Assembly: GCF_008710155.1 (NCBI RefSeq)
Contig: NZ_VYPZ01000021.1
Span: 1 to 64,000, forward strand
Source of the DNA: Sphingobium limneticum
GTDB taxonomy: Bacteria > Pseudomonadota > Alphaproteobacteria > Sphingomonadales > Sphingomonadaceae
Length of the DNA stretch: 64,000 nucleotides
Direction of reading: 5' to 3'
A program made the position numbers and the translations under genes. Every line of letters starts with the position of its first letter. Position 1 is the first letter of the stretch. Under the pieces are notes generated by a model. That model was not told the origin of the DNA, searched no databases, and saw only the letters and a list, made by a program, of their open reading frames with translations. Shown here one piece after another: positions 45,392 to 54,142 of the stretch.

Positions 45392-46117
45392 TCAGTCATC
45401 CTCATGGATAGTGTCGACGCTGCGGCCACGGCTCAGGCGATCGACATCGTCCATGATCTCGTCCAGCACCGCCGTGTCGGTGGTCTGCTGGGTACGACGG
45501 GACGGCAAGTCGCCGCTCTCCAATATCTGCTCCAGCGCAGCGCGACCGCGCGCCACGCGACTCTTGATCGTCCCGACGGCGACGCCGCAAATCTCGGCCG
45601 CTTCCTCATAGGCAAAGCCGCCTGCACCGACCAGGATAAGCGCTTCGCGCTGGGGCTGGGGCAGTTGCAGCAGCGCGCGCTGCATATCGCTCAATTCGAC
45701 ATGCTTGTCCTGTCCCGCCGGCGCGGCGAGGATGCGATCCGCCGTCAGATCGTCCCAATCGCCCCGGAAGCGCGACCGGCGCATCTGCGACAGATAATGG
45801 TTGCGCAGGATGATGAAGGTCCATGCCCGCATGTTCGTGCCGGCCTGGAAGCGATTGCGCGCCGCCCATGCCTTCAGCAGGGTTTCCTGCACCAGATCGT
45901 CCGCCACGTCCCGATTGCCGGACAGCGATCGGCCGAAGGCGCGCAGATGAGGGATTACGGCCGCGAGTTCGCGCTTGAAGTCCGAATCGGACAGCGTCGC
46001 GCGCTCTTCGATGCCGCTGATTTCGCTCTCGGCGACTGCACCAACGTCCTCATTCATGGGAACAACCCTCGTATCGGATTCTACATCCGCCGCATGAACC
46101 GACGTCGTCAAAGCCAT
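45392..46117 (-). CDS. ecfG: Alternative sigma factor EcfG of the general stress response
   Basis: A 241-residue ECF sigma factor. Region 2 has the EcfG-type sequence LIPHLRAFGRSLSGNRDVADDLVQETLLKAW with AGTNMRAWTFIILRNHYLSQMRRSRF; region 4 has LPQPQREALILVGAGGFAYEEAAEICGVAVGTIKSRVARGR. EcfG is held by the anti-sigma factor NepR and released by phosphorylated PhyR; all three genes are here. The start could be the ATG at 46057 (MNEDVGAV), because the first 20 residues are not conserved-looking. It is preceded by a 43-residue gene and an EcfG promoter at 46336-46360, so it likely drives its own transcription. The C-terminal tail after region 4 is about 45 residues long. Confidence 0.95.
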   Translation of the reverse strand: MALTTSVHAADVESDTRVVPMNEDVGAVAESEISGIEERATLSDSDFKRELAAVIPHLRAFGRSLSGNRDVADDLVQETLLKAWAARNRFQAGTNMRAWTFIILRNHYLSQMRRSRFRGDWDDLTADRILAAPAGQDKHVELSDMQRALLQLPQPQREALILVGAGGFAYEEAAEICGVAVGTIKSRVARGRAALEQILESGDLPSRRTQQTTDTAVLDEIMDDVDRLSRGRSVDTIHEDD

Positions 46118-46174
46118 AAGTGCATCCGTACCCTAAACCGATCACTGCCAAGAACCAACTTTCCGTTGCATCGC

Positions 46175-46306
46175 CTATCGCCAGATCACCAGCAGCATGG
46201 CGAGTACCGCCAGCGCCAGCGAGATGGCGAGTACGTAGCGCACCACATGGGGCGTGGCGCCTGCGCGCGCGTCATCGGTTGAGATATGTCTTTCCTGTCC
46301 GGTCAT
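46175..46306 (-). CDS. Very small membrane protein (43 residues) upstream of ecfG
   Basis: A 43-residue reading frame too short for routine gene finding. It begins MTGQERHISTDDARAGATP and ends with a single transmembrane helix VVRYVLAISLALAVLAMLLV followed by IWR. GGGAGA is 6-11 bases before the ATG. The gene lies 30 bases downstream of a perfect EcfG promoter (46336-46360) and 57 bases before ecfG, so it is the first gene of the probable ecfG transcript. Codon choice is GC-rich and like that of its neighbours. I know of no family; the regulatory setting is the main support. Confidence 0.72.
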   Translation of the reverse strand: MTGQERHISTDDARAGATPHVVRYVLAISLALAVLAMLLVIWR

Positions 46307-46335
46307 GACACGTCTCCCGATCGTTACGCATCATT

Positions 46336-46360
46336 AACGCAGCGCTCCGATCGGGGTTCC
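46336..46360 (-). promoter_or_regulatory. EcfG-dependent promoter (GGAAC-N16-CGTT) of the ecfG transcript
   Basis: On the minus strand GGAAC (46360-46356), 16 bases, then CGTT (46339-46336), an exact consensus match. It lies in the gap between phyR (stop at 46384) and the 43-residue gene, 30 bases before that gene's ATG, and points to ecfG. This implies positive autoregulation of ecfG. Confidence 0.85.
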
Positions 46361-46383
46361 GTGACTTTCTGACCTCCCGCGCT

Positions 46384-47175
46384 TCAGGCGGGCGCGGTGG
46401 CCTCGTCGAAGAACAGCGCCTGCGAAATGGCGGCCTTCACCGTCGCGCGCTGGAACGGCTTGGTGATCAGGAAGGTGGGTTCCGGGCGTTCGCCGGTCAG
46501 CAATCGTTCCGGGAAGGCGGTGATGAAGATGACCGGCACCGAAAATTCGGCGAGAATGTCCTTCACCGCGTCGATGCCGCTGCTATCGTCCGCCAGCTGG
46601 ATATCTGCCAGCACCAGGCCCGGCCGGTCGGCCAGCGCCTCACGCACCGCATCTTCGCGAGTGACAGCAATGGCGGTGACGTCATGGCCCAGATCGCGGA
46701 CGATCGTTTCGATATCCATCGCGATGATGGGTTCGTCCTCGATGATCAGCACCTTCGCGCGGGTCTGCGCTTCGATCTCGCCCAATGCTTCCTCGACCAG
46801 CGCTTCCACATCGGCGCTGTCCAGGTCGATCAGATAGGATACGTCATCGACGGTGAAGCCTTCCAGAGCCGTCAGCAGCAGAGCCTGGCGCGGCAGCGGC
46901 GTCAATCGGGCGAGCCGCGCCTGGGCGATCGCCTCACGACCGTTGCCGCCCGAATTAGGCAGATCTTCGAGGTGCGAGGACGACCAGATCGCCTGGAACG
47001 TCTTGTACAGGCCAAGGCGCGGGTCGACATCGCTGGGAAATTCCTCCGGCGCCGCGACGATCGCTTCCAGTGCGGCACGGACATAGGCGTCGCCATGGTT
47101 CTGGCTACCGGTCAGCGCCCGGGCATAGCGCCGCAGGAACGGAAGATGGGGGTGCAGTTGCTGTCCAAGCGACAT
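46384..47175 (-). CDS. phyR: Response regulator PhyR with sigma-like output domain
   Basis: A 263-residue anti-anti-sigma factor. The N-terminal half (1-135) mimics an ECF sigma factor (LHPHLPFLRRYARALTGSQ, then LTPLPRQALLLTALEGFTVDDVSYL), and the C-terminal half is a receiver with Asp191 in LVLADIQLADDSSG, acidic pocket IIEDEP and Lys in FLITKPF. When phosphorylated, the sigma-like domain binds NepR and frees EcfG. The ATG at 47175 is preferred over an upstream TTG; GGGAGA is 10 bases upstream. It is divergent from nepR across a 276-base interval. A degenerate -35 (TGGAC-N16-CGTT, 47226-47250) precedes it and might be an EcfG promoter. Confidence 0.97.
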   Translation of the reverse strand: MSLGQQLHPHLPFLRRYARALTGSQNHGDAYVRAALEAIVAAPEEFPSDVDPRLGLYKTFQAIWSSSHLEDLPNSGGNGREAIAQARLARLTPLPRQALLLTALEGFTVDDVSYLIDLDSADVEALVEEALGEIEAQTRAKVLIIEDEPIIAMDIETIVRDLGHDVTAIAVTREDAVREALADRPGLVLADIQLADDSSGIDAVKDILAEFSVPVIFITAFPERLLTGERPEPTFLITKPFQRATVKAAISQALFFDEATAPA

Positions 47176-47323
47176 CGTCAAGTCTTCTCCCTGCCCGTTT
47201 GGGCATCATTGTCCCGAAGCATGGGAACGCCGCGAAGGATGGAATGTCCATGTCATTATGACAACCCCCCGTCGCCCCCATCGCCGCGCAGAGCTGTGCA
47301 GCGTAAAAAATGCTTCGGAGGAC

Positions 47324-47348
47324 GGAACCATCGACAGACGGATTTGTT
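47324..47348 (+). promoter_or_regulatory. Probable EcfG promoter of nepR-phyP (GGAAC-N16-TGTT)
   Basis: GGAAC at 47324-47328, 16 bases, then TGTT at 47345-47348. The -35 element is exact; the -10 element differs from CGTT in one base. It is 104 bases upstream of the nepR ATG, so the transcript would have a long leader, or translation may begin elsewhere. Confidence 0.6.
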
Positions 47349-47451
47349 TCGCATCCACATGGTTTTTTCAACGATATCGTGATTTTCCTATGGATTGCAC
47401 GGTTGTGCGAATTGACGTCATGACGCAAACCCGCGAAACGGGCGCGCCGGC

Positions 47452-47703
47452 ATGGCGGAAATTGCTGCAGAGGGGCTGATTTTGGTTTCTTCAACGACGG
47501 AGCGGGGCGTGGCCGATGACGACAGAAATGACGTCCCACCTCCGGAAACAAAGGTGAAGGGCTCCGCCGCCCAACCCAAGCGCCGGTCCGGCGCTGGCAA
47601 GGAAGATGGCAATGTCTCTCATGCGTTGCGCACTGTTTACCAGCGCGCCGTGGAGGAAGATATTCCCTCCGAAATGCTGGATCTACTGAGTAAGCTGGAC
47701 TGA
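47452..47703 (+). CDS. nepR: Anti-sigma factor NepR
   Basis: An 83-residue protein whose last 33 residues carry the NepR core: VSHALRTVYQRAVEEDIPSE followed by MLDLLSKLD, two helices that clamp EcfG or phosphorylated PhyR. The N-terminal 45 residues are charged and unstructured, as usual. The true start may be downstream, for example the GTG at 47509 (VADDDRNDV), since no clear ribosome binding site precedes 47452. It ends 7 bases before phyP, so both are probably on one transcript, whose promoter at 47324-47348 looks EcfG-dependent; this gives negative feedback. Confidence 0.93.
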   Translation: MAEIAAEGLILVSSTTERGVADDDRNDVPPPETKVKGSAAQPKRRSGAGKEDGNVSHALRTVYQRAVEEDIPSEMLDLLSKLD

Positions 47704-47710
47704 GACGTTT

Positions 47711-49294
47711 ATGATGGGGGGCAGCCTTCCTCCGGCAGCCCGCTCGATGATCGAGTCATTGCTGCATTTTTTCCGATCGACCGGGGTCAAGATGTTCCTC
47801 ATCTTGACTCTTGCCCTGTTGCCGCTCGGGCTGATCGCGCTGGTTGCCTCCTTGCAGGCGATCCGTACCGCCGACCTGGAAAAGGAAGCCTTGCTTCGCG
47901 TCGCGGTGACGCAGAGCGCGCGCAAGCTGACCGCCGATTTACAGTCTGACCGCACCGCCCTGGAACTCACCGTCAATGCGATCGCCAATGGCGCCGCTGA
48001 CAAGGGCATGTGCCGGCGGCTGGCTTTTTTCCTGACGTCCCATGATGCCGAGGGCGGTCATTTCTACATTTACGACCGGGCCGGGCACATACTTTGCCAA
48101 TCGTCTCAGTCGGAACCTGCTGGCATCACCCCTGCCAATCGCTTCGATCGGCCGATCGCCCAATTGCTGCCGACCCATCTGGTCAGCCGCGTACGCAGCG
48201 GCAATGGACGGTTGGTCGCCCTGTCCTATTATTCGCGCGCCCATCTGGAGAGCGTGGCCGATCCGGCCACCGCATTGCAGAACCGACAGCTTACCCTGCG
48301 CCAGGGTAATCGCCAACTGGTCGTCAGCCGGCCGGGCGGCGGCGTCAGCGGCCATAGCAACAGCCTGTCCGCGCGGCTCGATCCACCCGACATTCTGCTC
48401 ACCATGACCGTGCGCGAGCCGCCCGCCACGCTGGCGCGGATGTTGTCGCTCTTCCTGCCGCTGGTCATGTGGTTCGCCGCCGCCGCCATCGGCTGGTTCG
48501 TGGTCAACCGCCTGCTGATCCGTCCGCTGGTGCTGTTGCGCCGCGTGGTCGCCGCCTATCAGCCTGGCGAAGTGCTGGAACCGTTGCAGCGCATTCGCAC
48601 GCCGGCGTTGGAGATCATGGCGCTGGGCGAGACGTTCCACGAGATCAGCAAGGACGTCGCCACGCATGAGGCGGAGATGGCGGAAGGGCTGGAAACGCAG
48701 CGCAAGCTGACCCGCGAAGTCCACCATCGGGTCAAGAACAACCTCCAGATCATTGCCAGCCTCATCAACCTCCACGCCCGGTCTGCGCATAATATCGAAG
48801 CGTCGGACGCCTATGCCTCGATCCAGCGCCGCGTCGATGCGCTGTCGGTCGTCCATCGCAACCATTTTGCGGAGCTGGAAGAAAATCGCGGCGTCGGCGT
48901 GCGCCCGCTCATCAGCGAATTGTCGGCGAGCCTGCGCGGCACCGCGCCCGCCTTGGCGCGTCGGTTCGCGATCCAGATCGACAGCGACAATCTGCACATC
49001 AGCCAGGACGTGGCCGTACCGATCGCCTTCCTGCTGACCGAACTGGTCGAACTGGCGATGATGCTCGCCCCGCAGGCGACGATGCGCATTTCCGTGCAAC
49101 TGGAGCCGGACCGTGATGATCGCGCCCGGCTGACGGTGCGATCGACGGGGCTTTGCAGTTCGGACGACATGGCCAGCCATCTGGATGAGCGTTATGGCCG
49201 GGTACTGACCGGCCTGTCGCGCCAGTTGCGGACCCCGTTGGAATATGATGGTGAGGCGGGCAGCTATAGCATCGTCATCACCGTCATCCCCTAG
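47711..49294 (+). CDS. phyP: PhyP-like HWE/HisKA_2 family sensor with degenerate ATPase domain
   Basis: A 527-residue membrane protein: two transmembrane helices (about 28-48 and 236-258) around a periplasmic sensor region, a HAMP-like linker, and a HisKA_2 dimerisation helix with REVHHRVKNNLQIIASLINLH. The C-terminal ATPase domain is degraded: the N box reads FLLTELVELAMM with no Asn, no DxGxG is found near TVRSTGLCSSDD, and no GxGLG follows. PhyP of Sphingomonas sp. Fr1, encoded in the same locus, is known as a negative regulator of PhyR thought to act as a phosphatase. A phosphatase role is thus the best inference. Co-transcribed with nepR. Confidence 0.85.
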   Translation: MMGGSLPPAARSMIESLLHFFRSTGVKMFLILTLALLPLGLIALVASLQAIRTADLEKEALLRVAVTQSARKLTADLQSDRTALELTVNAIANGAADKGMCRRLAFFLTSHDAEGGHFYIYDRAGHILCQSSQSEPAGITPANRFDRPIAQLLPTHLVSRVRSGNGRLVALSYYSRAHLESVADPATALQNRQLTLRQGNRQLVVSRPGGGVSGHSNSLSARLDPPDILLTMTVREPPATLARMLSLFLPLVMWFAAAAIGWFVVNRLLIRPLVLLRRVVAAYQPGEVLEPLQRIRTPALEIMALGETFHEISKDVATHEAEMAEGLETQRKLTREVHHRVKNNLQIIASLINLHARSAHNIEASDAYASIQRRVDALSVVHRNHFAELEENRGVGVRPLISELSASLRGTAPALARRFAIQIDSDNLHISQDVAVPIAFLLTELVELAMMLAPQATMRISVQLEPDRDDRARLTVRSTGLCSSDDMASHLDERYGRVLTGLSRQLRTPLEYDGEAGSYSIVITVIP

Positions 49295-49295
49295 A

Positions 49296-49338
49296 GCATT
49301 TTGAAGTCAGCTGGCACAGCTGACGGCTCGCAAAATGC
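49296..49338. terminator. Nested inverted repeat after phyP
   Basis: The outer arms GCATTTTG (49296-49303) and CAAAATGC (49331-49338) enclose perfect inner arms GTCAGCTG (49306-49313) and CAGCTGAC (49317-49324). It begins 2 bases after the phyP stop and lies between convergent genes, so it would act as a terminator or mRNA end in both directions. Confidence 0.7.
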
Positions 49339-49364
49339 GGACAACAAAAAACTTCTAGAGCCTA

Positions 49365-49400
49365 GAGCATGGTCCGATTCAATCTAGTCGGATCATGCTC
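49365..49400. repeat. Hairpin GAGCATG-G-TCCGA ... TCGGA-T-CATGCTC
   Basis: Two arms of 12 paired bases with one mismatch, separated by 10 bases, lie 10 bases past the tgt stop codon. The GAGCATGGTCCGATT form recurs in alphaproteobacterial intergenic regions as I recall. Probable terminator or repeat for tgt. Confidence 0.7.
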
Positions 49401-49410
49401 CAAAACCGGA

Positions 49411-50550
<1,140 letters not shown>

Positions 50551-50586
50551 CTAATGGCGAACCGGCGTCTGTTCAAGAAGCAGGCC

Positions 50587-50778
50587 TCAACCCGCTTTTC
50601 GCACGCCCTCGAACAGAGCCATCGCATCTATGTGAAAACCCTCTATCCGGCGATAGGGGCCGATGAAGCGCAAACAATCGGCAGACAGCCGCAAAGGCCA
50701 GGGATCACCCTGCTCGTCATGCAGGGCCAGCGTGACGCTGGGGCTATGTGGACGCGGCTCGTTCATGGGCGACGGCAT
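50587..50778 (-). CDS. Possible small protein upstream of tgt
   Basis: A possible 63-residue product (MPSPMNEPRPHSPSVTLALH to ALFEGVRKAG), with an alternative start at 50766 (MNEPRPHS). No ribosome binding site is evident and no motif recognised, but composition is protein-like (SVTLALHDEQGDPWPLRLSA then FIGPYRRIEGF). It precedes tgt on the same strand by 45 bases. Treat as tentative. Confidence 0.45.
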   Translation of the reverse strand: MPSPMNEPRPHSPSVTLALHDEQGDPWPLRLSADCLRFIGPYRRIEGFHIDAMALFEGVRKAG

Positions 50779-50780
50779 AA

Positions 50781-50800
50781 TTAACAAAGGTTAACAAAGG
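50781..50800. repeat. Tandem direct repeat TTAACAAAGG x2
   Basis: Two exact 10-base copies side by side in the AT-rich interval between the possible small gene and rpfF. Spacing of one helical turn could suit a dimeric DNA-binding protein. Position is about 205 bases before the rpfF start. Confidence 0.6.
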
Positions 50801-51004
50801 CCTGAGCCTAAAATTTTACAGTCGAGCAACAACGGCCTTTGTGGCATCTGCGCCACATCCGATCCGGTTCTGGGGCTTTTGGGGCGACCTCCTTGCAACA
50901 GTGCAAGGCAAAAATGGTTAACGGTCTGTCAATCATGTTCGGGTTGATTGCATGCTGCCTGCGAGCCTGATCTGTTCATTCAGAATAGGAAAATGGGGTC
51001 GCAC

Positions 51005-51958
51005 ATGATTGATTCAGGACGTTTTAGTTCGACAGGACGAGAATTGGACACGGCATCGCAAGAGCCCTTTTCATCGGCTGAAGACGTAGCGTTCGACGCT
51101 ACGGAAACAGTCGCTTCCGAACTGACTCGCCAGTCGATGATGTTCGATCTGGGCCAGATCGACGTGCAATGGGATGCGCCGCTGGAAACCCTGTGGGCAT
51201 TCATGGCGCCGCAGGAGCGGCCGAATTTCTCGATGGCGATGCTGCGCGATGTGCGCAGCTGGTATGTGGAGAGCAAGCGACTGTTCGATGCGGGCCAATT
51301 GCCGATCAAATATCTGGTTGCCGGCTCCCGCTTTCCTGGCGTTTTCAATCTGGGCGGCGATCTGGAACTGTTCGCCGGCTGCATCGAACGCGGCGACCTG
51401 CCCGGCTTGATCGATTATGGCCATGCCTGCATCGACGTGGTCAATCGCACTTGGCGCAATGGCGACATGCCGGTCGTGTCCATCGCTTTGGCGCAGGGCG
51501 ATGCGCTGGGCGGCGGGTTCGAAGCGCTGCTTTGCTTCGACATCGTGGTCGCTGAACGCAGTGCCCGATTCGGCCTGCCGGAAATGCTGTTCGGCCTGTT
51601 CCCCGGCATGGGCGCCTATTCGATCCTGGCCCGCAAGCTGGGCCGCCTGATGGCCGAACGCATGATCCTGTCGGGCAAGGTCTACACCGCAGAGGAAATG
51701 TATGATCTGGGCATCGTCCATCGCCTGGTAGAGGATGGTGAGGGCGAAGCGGCGGTACGCGATTATATCAGCAGCACGCGCGCCCATCATTCAGGCCATG
51801 TCGGCGTGTTCCAGGCCGGACGACGGGTCGATCCGCTCGATTATGAAGAACTCAAGGACATCGTCGAAAATTGGGCGGCGTCGGCGGTGAAGATCGACCT
51901 GAAGGATATGCGGATGATGCGCCGGCTGGCCTCCGCACAGACACGCCTGACGCGCTGA
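51005..51958 (+). CDS. rpfF: RpfF-type DSF synthase (crotonase family)
   Basis: A 317-residue crotonase-fold enzyme of the RpfF group, which makes cis-2-unsaturated fatty acid signals (diffusible signal factor) from acyl-ACP. The two catalytic glutamates are present 20 residues apart as in RpfF: Glu173 in ALGGGFEALLCFD and Glu193 in FGLPEMLFGLFPGMGAYS. Oxyanion region: SRFPGVFNLGGDLELF. Compared with Xanthomonas RpfF (about 289 residues) there is an extra N-terminal stretch (about 40 residues, low complexity, Ser/Asp/Glu-rich). I chose the ATG at 51005 (MIDSGRF); 50993 is possible. No rpfC or rpfG lies nearby; the convergent neighbour is a GGDEF-EAL protein. Confidence 0.88.
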   Translation: MIDSGRFSSTGRELDTASQEPFSSAEDVAFDATETVASELTRQSMMFDLGQIDVQWDAPLETLWAFMAPQERPNFSMAMLRDVRSWYVESKRLFDAGQLPIKYLVAGSRFPGVFNLGGDLELFAGCIERGDLPGLIDYGHACIDVVNRTWRNGDMPVVSIALAQGDALGGGFEALLCFDIVVAERSARFGLPEMLFGLFPGMGAYSILARKLGRLMAERMILSGKVYTAEEMYDLGIVHRLVEDGEGEAAVRDYISSTRAHHSGHVGVFQAGRRVDPLDYEELKDIVENWAASAVKIDLKDMRMMRRLASAQTRLTR

Positions 51959-51980
51959 ACCCGCCTGACGCAGCGGCGCT

Positions 51981-54005
51981 TCAGGCGAGGCGCCGCTGAC
52001 GCATCAGCCCGACCATGTCCGGCCCGTCCGAACGCATCTGCGCCATCAATTCCAGCAGCGCATCGGCAGGCATCGGCCGAGCCAGCACAAAGCCCTGAAC
52101 ATTGGTGAAGCCCACTTCGCGGGCGTAGCGCAACTGCTCTTCCGTCTCGATCCCTTCCGCGACCGTTTCCACGTCGAGCGAGCGCGCGAGATAGGCGACG
52201 GATTGGGCGATGGCGCGATCGCGCGGATTTTCGCCAACCCCGCGCATGAAGCTCTGGTCGACCTTGATCGTGTCAAACGCATGCGAGCGCAGCGATCCCA
52301 GCGAGGAATAGCCCGTACCGAAATCGTCGAGCGCCAGTCGCAGGCCGATCCGACGCATTTCCGCCAGGATCAGATGGGTATGCCCATCATCTTCCAGGAA
52401 GGTCGATTCGGTCACTTCCAGTTCCAGCCGCCGTGCTCGCATTCCAGCCTTGAGCAACGCGGCCATCACCGAGCGCGAAAGCCCGTCGCTCTTGATGAGC
52501 GCGGGCGAGATGTTGACGGCGACGCGGATATCATCATCCCATTCCATCGCATCCAGACAGGCCCGTTCCAGCGCCCAGGTCGTGATCGGCTCGATCATCG
52601 AACTGCTTTCCGCGATGGGGATGAATTCACCCGGTGATATCGGTCCCAATCGGGGATGGTCCCAGCGCATCAGCGCTTCGCAGATGACGATGCGGCCCGT
52701 CTCGCTGTTGAAGATCGGCTGATAATGAAGCCGCAGGTCGCCATTGGCGAGCGCGGCGCGCAGCCCGACTTCCAGTTCGTAGATACGGTTCTGCCGTTCC
52801 TTCATCGACCAGTCGAAGCGGCTATGCCGATTACGCCCGCCATGCTTGGCCTGATAGAGGGCCAGATCGGCATGCTGGAGCAGTTCGTCGCTGTCGCGGC
52901 CGTCGGCCGGTGCCACCGCGATGCCCATCGAAGCCGTTACGGTGAGCGAGTAACCGCCCGTTTCGAACTCGCTCGAAAATTCCTGCATCACGTCCGACGC
53001 CACGGATTCGGCGACGACGCGGTCGGCATAGGGACAGATGATGATGAATTCGTCGCCACCAAAGCGCGACACATGTCCGCGACCGGCCAGCGCATGGGTC
53101 ACCCGCTCGGCCACCTGACACAAGAGCTGGTCGCCCACGATATGGCCGAGCGAGTCGTTGATTTCCTTGAAGCGATCCAGATCCATCCACAGGATCGCCA
53201 TCGCCTCCTGATCGGAACTCCGCTGTTCGAACAGGTCGCGCAGCCGCATTTGCATGGCCATGCGGTTTTCGACACCGGTCAGGCTGTCATAGCGCGCCAA
53301 CCGTTCGAACTTCTGCGCCAGCAGCGCTTTTTCATTTTTCGCCAGCAGCGCCTGCAAAACGATATTGTGGGTCGTCTTAGTGATTTCCGCCATGGCAAAG
53401 ATCATCAGGAAGCACAGTACGCCCAGGACGATATAGCCAAGTCCGCCGGCCAGGATCAGGCCCAGCGATGTGGGCATCAGCGAAAAGCAGGTCTGCCCCA
53501 CCGCGACATGGACCCGCCCCGCATTGCGCCCGGAAATGCCGCCGGCATAGGAAGCGACCATGCCGACGCTCAGCACATGCAGGCTGGCGGCATCCGTCAT
53601 CGTCAGCGTCGCAAAGGAATGCAGGCCGAGCAGCGCGGCATAGACCCAGGCGCCCAGCTCATAGGCCGCGCCCCAGATCGGACTGGCCAGATCATCCTTG
53701 TGCGCCAATTGCCGCTGGAAATAGACGGCAGAAATGGATCGGCTGATCCCGACGACCAGGATCAGCACCGAAATAACGGTTATGGGCGTCAGTCGCGCCG
53801 AATAGGCGACGACCAGCCCCAGCGATCCACCGGAAATCGCGCCGCTGAGCAAAGAGGCCGGCGACGCATATAGCGCCTTGACGAGATTGTCCTTCACCTC
53901 AGCGCTTTGCTGGGTTGCTGGCGCGAAGCGCATGCGCAACTGATCGCGCAAAAAGTGAAGTGGCCGGGACACGTGCTGTACCTTATCGGAGATCAGCATT
54001 GCCAT
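51981..54005 (-). CDS. Membrane-bound GGDEF-EAL protein
   Basis: A 674-residue c-di-GMP enzyme. Four to six N-terminal hydrophobic helices (residues about 45-215) form a membrane sensor, followed by a GGDEF domain with intact active-site loop RFGGDEFIIICPY and an EAL domain with VICEALMRWDHP, DDFGTGYSSLGSLRS and VETVAEGIETEEQL. Both active sites look complete, so it may make or degrade c-di-GMP depending on state. The membrane part is not one of the named MASE domains I can assign with confidence. It converges on the DSF synthase gene with a 22-base gap, which makes a functional link possible but unproven. Confidence 0.93.
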   Translation of the reverse strand: MAMLISDKVQHVSRPLHFLRDQLRMRFAPATQQSAEVKDNLVKALYASPASLLSGAISGGSLGLVVAYSARLTPITVISVLILVVGISRSISAVYFQRQLAHKDDLASPIWGAAYELGAWVYAALLGLHSFATLTMTDAASLHVLSVGMVASYAGGISGRNAGRVHVAVGQTCFSLMPTSLGLILAGGLGYIVLGVLCFLMIFAMAEITKTTHNIVLQALLAKNEKALLAQKFERLARYDSLTGVENRMAMQMRLRDLFEQRSSDQEAMAILWMDLDRFKEINDSLGHIVGDQLLCQVAERVTHALAGRGHVSRFGGDEFIIICPYADRVVAESVASDVMQEFSSEFETGGYSLTVTASMGIAVAPADGRDSDELLQHADLALYQAKHGGRNRHSRFDWSMKERQNRIYELEVGLRAALANGDLRLHYQPIFNSETGRIVICEALMRWDHPRLGPISPGEFIPIAESSSMIEPITTWALERACLDAMEWDDDIRVAVNISPALIKSDGLSRSVMAALLKAGMRARRLELEVTESTFLEDDGHTHLILAEMRRIGLRLALDDFGTGYSSLGSLRSHAFDTIKVDQSFMRGVGENPRDRAIAQSVAYLARSLDVETVAEGIETEEQLRYAREVGFTNVQGFVLARPMPADALLELMAQMRSDGPDMVGLMRQRRLA

Positions 54006-54142
54006 TTGGTAAACGATCTATTGGCAATTCGACCGCCGATCGCCCGGACACCTACGGAATCCAACATGCTGCGTCGTGTCGCGGTGACAATATTGTCGCA
54101 ATCAAAATGCCATGATAGGCCGCCCTCCTCTTCCCCATCGCA

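Noticed and set aside
47224..47250. A second EcfG-like promoter near phyR (GGAAC-N16-TGTC on + or TGGAC-N16-CGTT on -)
   Set aside because: Each half-match has one or more mismatches in core positions; mentioned under phyR but not listed as a feature.
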